From: Grammothele lineata
Taxonomy: Eukaryota > Basidiomycota > Agaricomycetes > Polyporales > Polyporaceae
Length of the DNA: 64,000 bases
Direction of reading: 5' to 3'
NCBI GenBank assembly: GCA_002150815.3
Contig: NDFF03000367.1
Location: 496,001 to 560,000, forward strand
Made by a program: the position numbers and the translations under genes. The notes below the pieces were generated by a model, which had not been told where the DNA came from, did no database searches, and saw nothing but the letters and a program-made list of their open reading frames with translations. Positions 37,074 to 48,540 of the stretch are shown here, in pieces; position 1 is the stretch's first letter, and every line of letters starts with the position of its first letter.

Positions 37074-39741
37074 TCACACTTCGACATACTGAACGAACTA
37101 TTACGGTGTTGTCAGAACCTCGGCAATGGAACGACTCAAAGAGAAGCGTTACTCACATCGTCATACGGGCGCAACGGCGCCCGGCCTTGCAGCGGGAGCG
37201 AGTCGAGCAGCTCAGGCACGTTCGGGTCGTACTTGATGAACTCCCCGCGGTGGTCTTGCCAACCCTCGGTCGGCGACGGGTACTGCCGCAGATCGTCCGG
37301 GTTCGCGAGCCCCCGCGGCACGTACACAATGAACTTCTCGCCGCGGTCAGTGATGTAGAGATGGTCTCCGCGCCGGTTCCAGAACCCGAAGCGCACAGAC
37401 CGGGTACTGTACTTATTGGTCTGATGCTGGTGCTGACTCTGGTGCTGGCTGGAGTGCTGGTGCTGGCTCTGGTGCTGTTCCCGGTCGCGGTACGACTCCC
37501 GTTGCTGCTGCTGCTGCTGCTGAGCCGCAGCGACAGCGGCAGCAGTAGCTGAAGCGGAGGCAGACGACGTGCCGCGGGTGAGGTGCTGCTGCGTGTACGG
37601 CGATACAACCGGAGGCGGTGGAAGAGGATTGTGCCGGAGCGGGGACGCCGCCCGCGACCTCGAAGAGGACTTGTCATTCGGTGACGTACGGGCGTACGGC
37701 GATGGCGAATGGGAGCCGGAGTACGCTGCTGCAGCGCTGGATGATGCGAAAGACGAGTGCTGCGTTGCGTATCGCGGAGAAGTGGAAGGCGGGGATGTCG
37801 CGGGAGGAGGCGCCCCAAGCGGGAAGGTATGGCTCCGCGATATCTGTCGGGCGTGGCGGGAATTCCGCTCGGGCGAGCGGCCGGCCGATGGCGGCGTTCG
37901 TCCTGAGGGCGGCGTTCGTCCTGAGGGAGGCGTCCGTCCCGAGGGCGGTGTCCGATTGGGCGTGGGGTTGGGCGTCGTGCGGTTCGAGGCCAACGGAGTC
38001 GCGTTCGACTCGCGGTCCCAGTTCTGCTCCAGCTCGCGTTCACGACGATCCTGCCTCCGAGGGGTCCGTGGGTAGACCTTCGTGCTGGGCTCTTCGGTGC
38101 CTTCCCATATCGTCACGGCTGAGTGGCCAGGATGCGTCTGGCTGCGAGACACTTCCCGGCGCGGGTTCGCCTGGTCGGATGGCGGACTGCCTCCAACCAC
38201 CAGAGGGCTAAGCAACGGGAGAGGTTCCTCTACCCAGGTTTGTCGAGGCTTGTCCGTGAAAGTTAGGAGCCCAAGCCCAGAGTCAGGCGTACCAGCGGCA
38301 GCAGCCGCGCCCGCGCTCGCGGGCGTCGGCGTGTTGCTCGACTGCCTCAAGCTGTTGGAGCGCGAGGGTGCCTTACTCGTGTGAGGGCCGTACACCGGGT
38401 CATAAATGAAGTATTGAGGGGGGCTCGGCTCCATGTGGTCGCTCTTGCGCCTCGAGGGCGGAGACGAGTAGTGGTCGGGGGTACGGACGATGTTGGGCGA
38501 GAACGTCGGCTGCAGCTCGCGGCGCTGGCTGTATGCGTCCCTCTCGCGGTCGCGCTCCCGCTGCGTCGTGGGTACCGTAGCGCTTCGTGAGGCGGCTGCT
38601 GCCGCCGCGGCAGCGGCTGATGCGGAGGACGAAGCTGACGATGTTGTCTGGCTGCGGTAGTCGCGGTAGTCGCGAGACCCCGAATATTGTTGTGCATCCG
38701 GTATGACGGGGGGCCGTACGTCTGGTATGGGTGGGGGGCGCACATCCGGGATGGGAGGCGGTCGGGGCGAGACATCTCGACTGCGTTGCCGGAGATGCGA
38801 CGGCGCGTCGAGGTGTTGCTGCTGTGACGAAGGTGGAGCGCGCTCCGGGGTTCTTAACGACTCTTGCTGACGCTGCTGCAGGTGGTAGGCGGAGTAAGAT
38901 GATACTCCCGGGGGTGCGGAAGAGGGGATGACTCGGTCAGCGGAACGACTCTGCGGCGCTTCACGCGGAGGAGTGGAAGTCGAAGCGGCAGCGGCGGAGG
39001 ACGTTGCAGCGTAGATATGGCGGGAGCCGCCACTGTGGGCGCGAGTGTGGTCGCGGGCGGAGTGAGGGGGAGGGGGGAGATCCTTCTCGACCTGCTGTTG
39101 CTGCTGGTGGTATGCCTGGGCTTGTTGTGCGGCAGACGTACCAACGCCCAGCTGCGAGGGCTTGCTAACGTCCCCAAGCTCCTTCGGGACCCACATCCAG
39201 GGCGTATGTGGCACACCATTCGACTGGTCCTTCGCATGGCGCTCCTTCGCAGGAGTATCGTCCCTTGTTGACGACGAATGTCACTAATGGCGTCATTGCT
39301 TGAGCTAGTAAAAACGCACCTGATGTGCATGTTCTCTAGACCCAGTGGGTTATCCGACAACTTCGTTGCCCAATACGACTGATCTCCAGTGTTCACCGGA
39401 CGCTTAAACGGGTTGCCCTGCTGAACCGCCGGTCCCCAGCCAGGGTGGGGCGCCCACATCTGCACAGAGGCTTGCGTCATCCCGGGCTGGGGCCGGAACA
39501 TCGGATTCGGTAGCCACTGGCCATTCATCCATGTCTGAGGGTTGATACCAGCGGGGACGGGAGGTGCTGCAGAGTTGAAAGGGGCGGTGGCGAAGAACGA
39601 GCTGGAATGGACCCAGCCATGGTGAAGGGTTGGTACGAAGGTGTTGTTTCCGAATGACGTGACGGAGCCAGGCTTCATGACATGAGCCATGATTGCGATT
39701 GCGGGGGGAGGTTGAGGGATATGATCGGTGGGCGGTGGCAA
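37074..39741 (-). CDS. Repeat-rich protein of unknown function with conserved C-terminal block
   Basis: Exons 39741-39320, 39263-37157 and 37097-37074 give 850 codons in one frame. A start 17 codons later (MAHVMKPGS) is equally possible. The N-terminal part is Trp/Pro/Gly-rich (MNGQWLPNPMFRPQPGM, VQMWAPHPGWGPAVQQGNPF). The middle is low in complexity: Gln runs, IPDVRPP repeats, four TPPSGR units and a Gln/His/Ser tract. The C-terminal 90 residues look folded: FGFWNRRGDHLYITDRGEKF, IVYVPRGLANPDDLRQYPSP, TEGWQDHRGEFIKYDPNVPE. From memory this block recurs in basidiomycete hypothetical proteins. The final exon adds only FVQYVEV. No catalytic motif, signal peptide or membrane helix is seen. It may be a scaffold or nuclear regulator; nothing in the sequence decides. 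Confidence 0.82.
37500..37523 (-). repeat. CAG trinucleotide repeat coding for polyglutamine
   Basis: Six to seven uninterrupted CAG codons (minus strand) encode a Gln run in the repeat-rich protein. A longer interrupted Gln/His/Ser tract follows at 37.42-37.49 kb. Such tracts vary in length by slippage. Confidence 0.85.
37891..37950 (-). repeat. 18-bp minisatellite coding TPPSGR units
   Basis: Three near-identical 18-bp units plus a diverged one, in frame within the repeat-rich gene, code for tandem TPPSGR. The first two units are identical, pointing to recent unequal exchange or slippage. Confidence 0.85.
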
Positions 39742-41600
39742 AGGGTGTGGCGATTATTAGGGCACTCTATAGAAACTCGCATAGATATACAGAGGAAGAC
39801 TACTAGGGAGCCGGGTCTGCGTTATTCTCGAGGTGAGGCGAAGACCAAGGGGCCAGGAACGATACCCACTATTGTCGGGCCAAGGAGGCCGGCACAAGCA
39901 GACAGGAGGGAGCGGGGTGGAGGGATCTGCAGCCTGTGCAGGAAGCAAAGCGGCGGATGAAGACGGCAGGTGAGCGGGAGGTGGACGGCGGATGCGCGTC
40001 GAGCGAGATATACGGGGTGAGAAACGGGGCTGATTAAGGGCGACAGATGCGCTGCAGAGACAAACGCGCCCGGCTTTGGTTCGCTGTCGGTTCGGGCCCG
40101 TCAGAGGCGTATCGGATTTTGGGGCACTGTTCAAACTCACGAGACTGGCCGGGGTCTACGCTCGGCTCTCGGCGGAGGAGCTCGGATGTCGCGAAGTCCG
40201 AGGCCCACAATGCGGGGGGCGGAATACAAGGCCTGGGAAACGGATCGCTCGTGGCGGAGGCCGGGGCGGACTCAAAAGCGGGAGATGCGAGCTGGCCGAC
40301 GATTCAGCACTCGGTCACAATAGATTAGATTCGGACAAGGGCTCACCAGACTGGCCGGGGTCAACGTATGCGCGGAAGAAGACCGACGAGAGCCACGAAA
40401 CCGCCAGAACAGCCCGAGAGACGCGAAGCGGTGCGAGTGAACGACCAGCGAGCCGTTTGAGCCTGTGAGGAGGACGTCGAGCGCGAGGTTGAACACGGCC
40501 AAGACGCGGTCGAGCTCTGCTGTTGAGGCGCAGCTGATGGGTGTTTGGGTCTGTTTGGCTCCAGTGGCACTGGCCTCGGGCCTCGTCTCCGGTCGCCTTG
40601 TCTCGCGCAGCCGGCCGTAGTGGTCCCGCCTCGTCCAACGCCTCGGTCATGTCCACAGCCCATGCTCAGTCGATCTACCTGCATTTATATGCTCCTCGCT
40701 AGGCTTCTCTTCGACGACTGAAGAACTCGGTCTTAGCCAGATATATCCAGTCGGATATCTTTAATAGTCGAATATCTCTATCACTTCAGGCTCAAGCGCT
40801 CGACTGAGACGCCAGGCGGCTTCCTCTTCGATGATTCCCAACCGCTCCCAGCCCATCGATCCACACGACCCACACAATATGCCCTCAAACATGCATTCAC
40901 ACGTTACGTCTCGCAGACTCATCCTGAGGGGATAGAATGGTGGTCTTGCTTAGCTTCGAGTTGAGGCAGTCCTTGAGCGTTAACGAAGACACATCCTCTT
41001 TCTCACTTGGGTTCGTACATTACCGCCCTCTCTTATCCATTGCTTGACTATCACTACCAGATACTTCTGCCAACGCGCTCTCGACCATGTGTCCAGCGGG
41101 CCTAGCACGGTCTTGCGAAGCCTATGCGACACGCATGGACTATCACCGGTCGCCCCCACACGCACGGTTCGGACCTGTCCTCGTCGGAGCGCCTGCCTCG
41201 GACACGAGGTCAAGGTTGCCCGTGCACGCGCCTGATGGACCTCGACCTCTCTGCAAATTAATGGCTGCAGTCTCTCCCCGCCTCCTCGGCCTTTCCAAGC
41301 CGCTTCCCCTGGCACACCATAGACCACCTCCGCTTCTTATAGCTCCCTCCACCGCCCCGTGTGGCCAAGCCGTCCTTTTACGACCTCTTCACGATCCTCC
41401 TCCATTCGGCCCCCCTCGCGGTCTCGAGTGCTCCTGCCTCGTCCAGCGCCCTCAGTACCCACGTTCCACGGCCGCGCTCCCGGCCTAGCGTAGTGTTCCG
41501 GGCGAAGTCCTCATATACACCATATTTCGTGGGCAAGGGCTCAGCAGCATCTCACCTCCACCTCGCGTCCAAGCCGTACAACACCCGGCCTGCTGCCACA
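39742..41600. other. Divergent interval between repeat-rich gene and GH16
   Basis: 1.86 kb upstream of two divergent genes. Three overlapping minus-strand ORFs cover 40272-40684 and one frame (around RVLAVFNLALDVLLTGSNGS) looks somewhat protein-like, but I could not build a gene. Two copies of a 20-bp sequence lie here (see repeat entry). The last 300 bases are CT-rich on the plus strand and probably contain the GH16 promoter. Confidence 0.45.
40136..40370. repeat. Short direct repeat, two copies about 210 bp apart
   Basis: The sequence agactggccggggt followed by ctacg or caacg occurs near 40142 and again near 40353, each preceded by ctcac. On the minus strand each copy ends in an intron-donor-like GTGAG, so the pair could be a duplicated exon end or a residual target duplication. 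No function is known. Confidence 0.6.
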
Positions 41601-43409
41601 ATGTTCCTCCATCGAACGCTCACGCTTTCTATGGCGCTCTCCCTAGCAGCCTCCTCTATGGGCTACGACCTCGTGCGCGAATACTCGGGGAGCACCTTCT
41701 TCGACGGATGGGATTTTTACGGTTCATGGGATAACCTTACCCTCAGTACGTACTCGATAGTCTGTAGCCATTTGGCGCCGCCGAAAGTTGAACTCTGGAA
41801 TGGTTAGGCGCCGCCTGGTGGGTGGACGAGGCGAATGCCACAGCCGACCACCTCGCGTACGTGAACGATGCTGGCAAGGCTATCATTCGTGTCGACAACA
41901 CCACCACCCTCCCGAAAGTTGACCCCAAGATCCTCAATGTTACTCGGAATACGGTGCGTGCAGTTTGTTTATGCATATTCTCCCGTTCTTAGCGACCATT
42001 CGTTCCTGTGACATGTAGGTTCGAATTACGTCGAAGGACTACTACGATTTTGGGAGTGTTTGGGTGTTCGACGCCACACATATGCCGTACGGCTGCTCAG
42101 TGTGGCCTGCGTTCTGGACAAAGGGCCCCCTTTGGCCCGACGACGGCGAGATCGGTGCGTCCTCCGTCTAACCTTCTCCCTTCTTACACGCTCAACGTCC
42201 AATGTTCTCCCCCATGTGCACCTCGTGACCACGACCACAACCGCCACCACTACCACGTGCCTTGTGCAGACATCGTCGAGGGCATTAACCTGATGGACTT
42301 CAACCAGATGGCGTTGCATACGACTTCCGGCTGCCTTACGACGAACAAGATCCAGCAGACGGGCGCCCTCGGCGCTACAAACTGCTCAAACGGGTCCGGC
42401 TGTACTGTGCGCGAGACGAAGCCGAACAGCTTTGGCGCGAACTTTGCCAACGCTGGAGGAGGAGTGTGGGCGACTCAGTTCGACGTTTCGGGGATTTATA
42501 TGTGGTTTTGGAGCGTGAGTGTCCCTTTTTATGATCGGTTCCATGCACAAGTATGCAGGAGGGAGTTCTATGGGGTGAGGTCGAGTCCAACGTGGAGTGC
42601 TTGACCGGCCGTGCGTGCCGCCAATGACTGTGGCGGATATAGTCTCGTCGAGGATGGCTTGCACAGCCCTGGTCTGAGGAGGCGATATTCTTAGCTTCTG
42701 CTTCGAGGATGTCGGCCGAGTCATAGGTTCTGGGTGATTCTCGAGGTCACAGCCTTCGGAGGATCTAACCCACGTTCGCGGCCTCACCCAAGCTTACAAA
42801 TACCCTTTTATTTTCTAACTCTTCGAAAAGTGTGAAACTGACCCGCATGTTCGTTTGACAGAGACCGGATGTCCCTGCGTCCCTCGCTCCGGGCAACACG
42901 GGTTCGCTCGATATCTCTTCTTGGGGCCTACCCTCCGCAAGCTATCCAGCGATTACTGATGAGTGTGCCAACTTCACGCACTACTTCACCCCTCAACAAC
43001 TCGTCATCGACATTGCGCTGTGTGGTGATTGGTACGCCTCACATCTTCTTACGTCACATCGTTTTCCTTATGCCGTGTCCACTCTAGGGCTGGTATTCCC
43101 AGCATCTACCAATCCACCTGCCAGGGGACGTGCGATGTCTCAGGCGCGGGCAGTCCCGCGTACGACAACGCGTTCTTCGAGATCAACTATGTCCGCGCGT
43201 ACACCACCGGTGGTCCCGCCGCCACCTCCACGGCCGCCTCGTCAGATCCTACCGGCACTTCCACCGTGTTCTCGACCGTGACTGCGGGGAACCCGACGCG
43301 GACGGGTGGCGCGAGCGGCTCCGACACGTCTGGCGTCTCGCCCGTAAGAGGCGCGAGCGCGACGATGGCGGCGCTGGGTTGCGCGTTCCTCGCTCTTCTC
43401 TTGCTCTGA
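41601..43409 (+). CDS. GH16 endo-beta-1,3(4)-glucanase-like enzyme, secreted, probable GPI anchor
   Basis: Glycoside hydrolase family 16, expected to act on beta-1,3/1,4- or 1,6-branched glucans of the fungal wall. The N-terminus [20 protein letters not shown] is a signal peptide, followed by [20 protein letters not shown]. Exons join to [40 protein letters not shown] and [20 protein letters not shown]. The catalytic ExDxxE motif is split by an intron (GEI|DIVEG). [11 protein letters not shown] and [20 protein letters not shown] match the usual C-terminal part of laminarinase-like GH16. A Ser/Thr-rich linker and a hydrophobic end ([16 protein letters not shown]) suggest a GPI anchor. Five or more introns are required; one, at 42515-42861, is 347 nt. 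The nucleophile and acid/base Glu are present, so activity is expected. Confidence 0.92.
42515..42861 (+). other. Unusually long intron in the GH16 gene
   Basis: The exon ending MWFWS and the exon starting [12 protein letters not shown] must be joined across 347 nt with a GTGAGT donor and a TTTGACAG acceptor. Within it a normal-sized intron end (tatgcag at about 42558) is followed by a second GTGAGG. The interior is open on the minus strand over more than 100 codons. It may be an inserted sequence or hide a small alternative exon. Confidence 0.55.
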
Positions 43410-44056
43410 ACGCCTGATTTGTGGTACGTGGCAACGGTTTCTGGACTTGATTTGGCCGGATGGGAATCGCGGACCATATTTTGTTGTCATATGCTTCTAC
43501 ATTTATCAATGCTCGATAGCGTTGGCTACTTACTAGATTTTTATGCTGTTATGACGCTGATGTTCTGGGATGTCTTGACGAGTTTTCCTCCTCATTCTTT
43601 CACTTACTGGATCTGTTCTCCTTTGGCGTGTATTATGATACATCCTTAGTAGTGAACGAGTGGTGGACTGTATTGCATTTCTCGGGTGTATACCTAATTG
43701 ATTTCTGGAGGTCTTTCGAGTCCGCTGTTGTCCACCCCCAAGATGTCAATGAGAGCGAGACCGGCGACTGTGGAATCCCGGTGAGGCCGGAGCGCAGCGA
43801 TGCAAGCGCCGCGCGCGGGACCCGCCTCCGGCCCCGTGGCGGAAATTTACATCCGCTCGCTGTCGCAGTGGCCATCCAACCAGGCGTCCGCGGCGGTCCT
43901 CGCTGCCCCTTCCGACGACGAACATCATGCACACCTGACGCCCTTCACCGCTGACTTCGTTCATCTCACGTCTCTCTACTCTCTCCCCGGTCCGTCGTCC
44001 AGGACTCCGAAAACAAACGCGCCCCCGGACCCCGCAAAATCCGCCAAATACGCGCC
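43410..44056. other. Intergenic interval
   Basis: 650 bases between the GH16 gene and the carrier gene. The first 250 bases are AT-rich and look like 3' UTR. An ORF at 43800-44312 overlaps the carrier start in another frame and is a shadow. No gene is supported. Confidence 0.55.
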
Positions 44057-45211
44057 ATGGAGGTCTCTCCACTACCGCTGGAGGCGCAGGCCCAGACGCA
44101 GCCCGCGGACTCGATCACGGTCCGCGCGATCAAGGACGTCAGCTTCGGGAGCATTGCGGGCATCTGCTCGAAGGTGTTCGAGCACCCGTTCGATCTCACG
44201 AAAGTCCGCCTCCAGTCGCAGGTGCTCGACGCGACGGCGCGCTTCAGCGGCCCTCTCGACTGCCTGCTACAAACATGGCGCAAGGAGGGAGTACGAGGGC
44301 TGTACAGGGTGAGTCTCGCTTCAGTATCAGCCGCGAAGAGAGAAGCACGCTCGAGTGGGGGGATGAAAAAGGGAGGCGGTCGCTGAATGGACTGTGTTCG
44401 CTTTGCAGGGCCTCCCTGCGCCTATCGTAGGCGCCATGGCGGAGAACGCGACGCTCTTCTGGACATATAAGGAGGTCCAGAACGCAATGCGTTGGTGGTA
44501 TGGCATACCTCTCACGCAACAGCTGTCTTTGGGACAGCTCGCGAGTGCTGGGGCGGGGGCGGGGGCCATTACGAGCTTTGTGCTGTACGTTCATATTATT
44601 TGCAAGTGTATGTATCAAGCATTCATCCAGCGTCATCCTCCAGGACTCCCATCGAGCTTGTCAAGTGCAAAATGCAAGTCCAGATGCTCATGACCCCCGC
44701 GTCCACAGCTGCAGGGACCTCTGCGGCTCCCCACAAACTGCCCGGGCCAATCGCGGTTCTCACCTCCGTCGTGCGCGAGCACGGCCTGCGTGGGCTCTGG
44801 CTCGGGCACACCGGCACGCTCCTACGCGAGACCGGCGGTGGCGCAGCGTGGTTTGCGGCCAAGGAGGGCGCCGCGGCGCTCTTGCTCGCGCGTCGCGGCG
44901 CAGACAGGCGCGAGCCTCTGCACGCGTGGGAGAGCGCGGCGGGAGGGGCGTGCGCGGGTGTCGCGTACAACGTCGCACTCTTCCCAGCCGACACCGTCAA
45001 GAGCGCGATGCAGACCGAGGCGGAGCTACGGGGGCCCCGTGGCCCTGGGGAGGCGCCCGCGACGTTTGCGGGCACGGCGAGGGAGATGTGGAGGAAAGGT
45101 GGCGTGCGCGGGTTGTATGCTGGATGTGGAATAACTGTCGCGAGGGCAGTCCCGAGCAGTGCGTTGATTTTCTTGATTTATGACGGGCTGAGTCAGCGGT
45201 TCGCGTCGTGA
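44057..45211 (+). CDS. ORT1: Mitochondrial ornithine carrier (ORT1/ARG11-like)
   Basis: Inner-membrane carrier of the SLC25 family, proposed to exchange ornithine (arginine synthesis) across the mitochondrial membrane. Three exons give the three-fold repeat with its PxDxxK-type signatures: EHPFDLTKVRLQSQ in repeat 1, TPIELVKCKMQVQ in repeat 2 and LFPADTVKSAMQT in repeat 3. GVRGLYR, HGLRGLWLG and GVRGLYAGCG are the matching loop motifs. The repeat-2 signature PIELVKCKMQVQ is typical of the ornithine/carnitine group. The repeat-1 exon ends in YR before GTGAGT and the next starts GLPAPIVGAMAENATLFWTY. The C-terminus is SALIFLIYDGLSQRFAS. Length is about 320 residues, normal for the family. Substrate is inferred from motif only; a carnitine carrier is the main alternative. 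Confidence 0.87.
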
Positions 45212-46510
45212 GGCAGAAAGTGTGGAGGACGAGCGTGGAGGTGCGCGATAAAAGTATCCCGGCCACCGATGTATTCACGACCATCATAGAACGTTGTAAC
45301 ATAGATGCGCATTCTAGACACTCGGCTCTGCTCAGGACTTCCTCTTTGTATACGCGTGCACCGTGGCGCAGTAGCCTCTGGTAGCCATCGTTTGACAGGG
45401 ACAGTCTGAATACTCATACCTCCACTCTACTTAGGCCTTAGCGCTTAGTAGCACCCTTCAGTCCCTATCTTCCCATTGGAGCTCGTTAATGTGATTCGCC
45501 CAACATTCTTTGAACCGTGAAGGTTCGTAGTAGCGGTCCCAATCTTCATGCCTACTTACAATCCACTCCCATGGGTACGTTCTCAGCAGCGGATGGTTCG
45601 ATAGGCTGACCATCGCAATTCTTTTCTTAGACTACAAACGCGGGTGGAGGCGCTAGTTCACCAGGTACCGCGGCGGTAGTGTCAATCTCGCTGCGCCGGG
45701 GATGACCAGAACGCCTTACAAGCGGCGTCGAGCCGCCGCGGCGAAGGCTTTCGGACTTGACCCAGCTTCATCTTGCTTTGTGTCAGCGTCTGCAAATGCG
45801 CCCAGCCTTCTCTTCATGCCTCCCCCGCCGCCGTAAATAGCGTAGCACGCAAAGGAAATAACACAGCTTTCCGCAAAACCTCCCCTACAGTTCTTCCAAA
45901 AAGCACTGGTCACGCTTCAGCGGATCGCACACCCACCCACGTCTAACCGAGTACGTCCGTCTTCCCAATGCTTTTGCACGATGTAGGAACCACTTGATAA
46001 TATCCAGACATGGATATGATCCTGATATATCTCGCTCCGCCACAGCCAAATATCTACTTCGTACACTTCCCGACGGGCACGGGACGCGTTCTTGACCTCG
46101 GAACACGGTGAAAAGCCGAAGCATGGACATAGAGGGCATCGGAGATGCCACAGTGGGTGGTATCCTAGTCAACTACCTTCCTCCTTCCATTCAGCTTGTA
46201 CTAACTTTGCTGCAGGTCGGACCGTTTTCCGGTCATATCGTCGTGTGGGTTCGCGGGCCTGCTACGGCCATAGAACACCACATCCATCACCCAAACCGTC
46301 CACACCTCGTCACGCAGACTGCGAAGGCGACAAGTGCAGGCTTGCGGGTAGGCGGGTAATTCTCCCGCTCTACCTCCATGCACCGAAAGCATCCTTTCCA
46401 CAGATGTGAAGGCAGATTCAACGCCCGCCTTTATAAACGCGATGGCGATCCGGCGTTCATCCACTTCGAGTCCTATCCTTCGTCTCTCATCTTTCTCCAC
46501 AATAGCTGCG
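45212..46510. other. Intergenic interval
   Basis: 1.3 kb between the carrier and the first O-methyltransferase. ORFs are short and overlap on both strands without motifs. A TATAAA element near its right end belongs to the O-methyltransferase. No gene is supported. Confidence 0.5.
46431..46437 (+). promoter_or_regulatory. TATA box of O-methyltransferase 1
   Basis: TTATAAA stands 74 nt upstream of the ATG at 46511. The paralogue at 52 kb has a similar element 58 nt upstream of its ATG, suggesting a retained core promoter. Confidence 0.5.
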
Positions 46511-48436
46511 ATGGCATCATCCACTGCTGACACACCCTTACTTGAACTGCTCTCCCTCCTCACCACCTCCATTCACACTATCGAAGCAGAGCTCAAGGAT
46601 GCGCAGATGCCCACCTTTACCCTCGACCCCAGACCTCATCCACTGGATGCGCCGACGGCCATCGCGAGGCCCCGGTTGCACGAAGCTCGCAGGGTGGCCA
46701 TGGCCGCAGCGCATATGATCCAGGCCCTCGTCCAGGATGCTGGGACTGCGACCGTTGTACGTGCCATAGATCAGGAGGCTATATAGGCGCGTTGTTCTCG
46801 GCGATCTGACCGATGGAGCGCAGAACGTAGCGCACAAGGCGATGGAACCCGTGTCCCATATCCTGATCTCCCACATCGGGCTCGTAGGCGTCTTTGAAGA
46901 CGACCGAGAACGATCGGCGGGCCTCCACGTCAACGAGATGGTTGCCAGGCTTCCCGAGGAAAAGAAGGTGAATCCAATGAAGCTCGCGCGATGCCTGCGC
47001 CTCCAGTGTACCGAGCACTGGTACGTGTCTGAAAGAAGCCATGCATATAATCAACTAAGACATTAACAGGTGGACAGAAGTCTCTCCCAATGTTTTCGCA
47101 CCCACGCGCTGGGCAATGCTCACTGCACCTGGCTCTGGTTTCTGGGCCATGCACGACCCTCCAGCGCTCGGCGGGGTCATCGGGGCTGTAGCATTCACGG
47201 ATCATCTCACAAATCCTGCTACCAGGAATTCCACCAGCGTGGACTGTACACCATTTACGCAAGCCTTGAAGATGATGGACAACACTGAGGACAAAAACTG
47301 GTGGCAGTGGGTTGAGCACGATCCGGAGCGTCTCGTCCGCTTCGCCCATGCTATGGAAGGCGCTGGTAAGCGATATCAAACATATCTATGTACATTCAAC
47401 TGCTCGGTACTAACCAGCAGTCAATGCCAAGGGTACCTTGGCGTAGCATCTTCCAAGGCAGACTTCCCATGGGAATCGTTGTCTCATAACACGACCTTCG
47501 TGGACGTCGGTGCGGGTCAGGGCTCGGCCTCCCTGCACATTCTCCGTCATGTGTACACGAAGCTACCGGGGTTCAAGGTCGTCCTGCAGGACTATGCCGC
47601 CACAGTCGAGAGGGGGAAGGTATTCTGGGCGCAGGAATTCCCTCAGGCAATTGAGCATAAGCGGGTCGAATTCGAGCCACATGATTTCTTTGAAGAGAAC
47701 CCAAGGAGGGACCCGAACACGGTATATTGGCTGCGGTTGATCATGCGTAAGGTTCTCAGTCCTCCCGAACTTCTAGCCTTTAAACTCTCGGCGTAGACGA
47801 TTGGCACGACGAGTATGCTATCAAGATTCTCAGGCAGATCCGGGCTGTATGCCACCCTACGTCTCAAGGTAAGCGTTCTCACTGAGGATGCCTGGCTCTG
47901 CTCTAGACGCACATCGCACCAATCTATTCGTAGTCTTGATCGCAGATTGCATCATGCCTGAAGCAATCCATAGCAAGCCAAAAGACGGCGTCCCGACTTT
48001 CACCGAGACCCTAGAATCCATCGATAATAGCGAGGTGAGAACAGTTTGTGATTGAACGGCAGCATAACTCTCACACCACCATTTGCAGTCATACAAACCG
48101 ATTCCCGCCCCGTACCCCCTCCCTCAGAACTTCGGGTTCGCGTCAAAGGCTGCTAACCAGGTAGACGTGGTATGTGCTCCCCAACCTACACCGCCTGGTG
48201 TGAACAGAAATCTGACTGTTCCGAATGGGTGGTAGCTCATGATGACGCAACTCAACGGCCTGGAGCGTACACTTGAGCAGTTCGAGCATATCACCTCTAC
48301 CGCAGGATTCAAGATCGATCAAGTCTTCGTCACCCGTGGAGTCGCAGGGTTCGGAAGTACGTAACCCCGTTTTCATAGTGCGGGTCCATGTTTCTGACGA
48401 AGCGGGCTTGTAGTACTCCAGCTCAGGCCCAACTAA
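46511..48436 (+). CDS. Family-2 O-methyltransferase (OMT1), intact copy
   Basis: S-adenosylmethionine-dependent O-methyltransferase of the plant-caffeate/fungal-polyketide type. The N-terminal dimerisation part starts MASSTADTPLLELLSLLTTS and carries HEARRVAMAAAHMIQAL; after a 75-nt intron it continues NVAHKAMEPVSHILISHIGL and EMVARLPEEKKVNPMKLARC. The catalytic domain shows FVDVGAGQGSASLHILRHVY (SAM-binding motif I), KVVLQDYAATVERGK, FEPHDFFEENP and LIM spliced to HDWHDEYAIKIL, where the first His is the expected general base. It ends VFVTRGVAG then a last short exon ILQLRPN, TAA at 48436. Seven or so introns are needed and all phases fit. It is about 70% similar by eye to the minus-strand paralogue at 50-52 kb. 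The substrate is unknown; a phenolic or polyketide hydroxyl is typical of the family. Confidence 0.88.
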
Positions 48437-48540
48437 GCGCTATCGTAGCGGGGCGGGCTAGATTAGGTATGCCCAATAGAAAGTAGGTGTGATAGTCTAG
48501 AGCAGATGGTAATGTAAGAATACCTCGTCCAGTCAGCATC

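Noticed and set aside
40272..40684. Three overlapping minus-strand ORFs
   Set aside because: One frame is mildly protein-like but there is no start, family motif or continuation.
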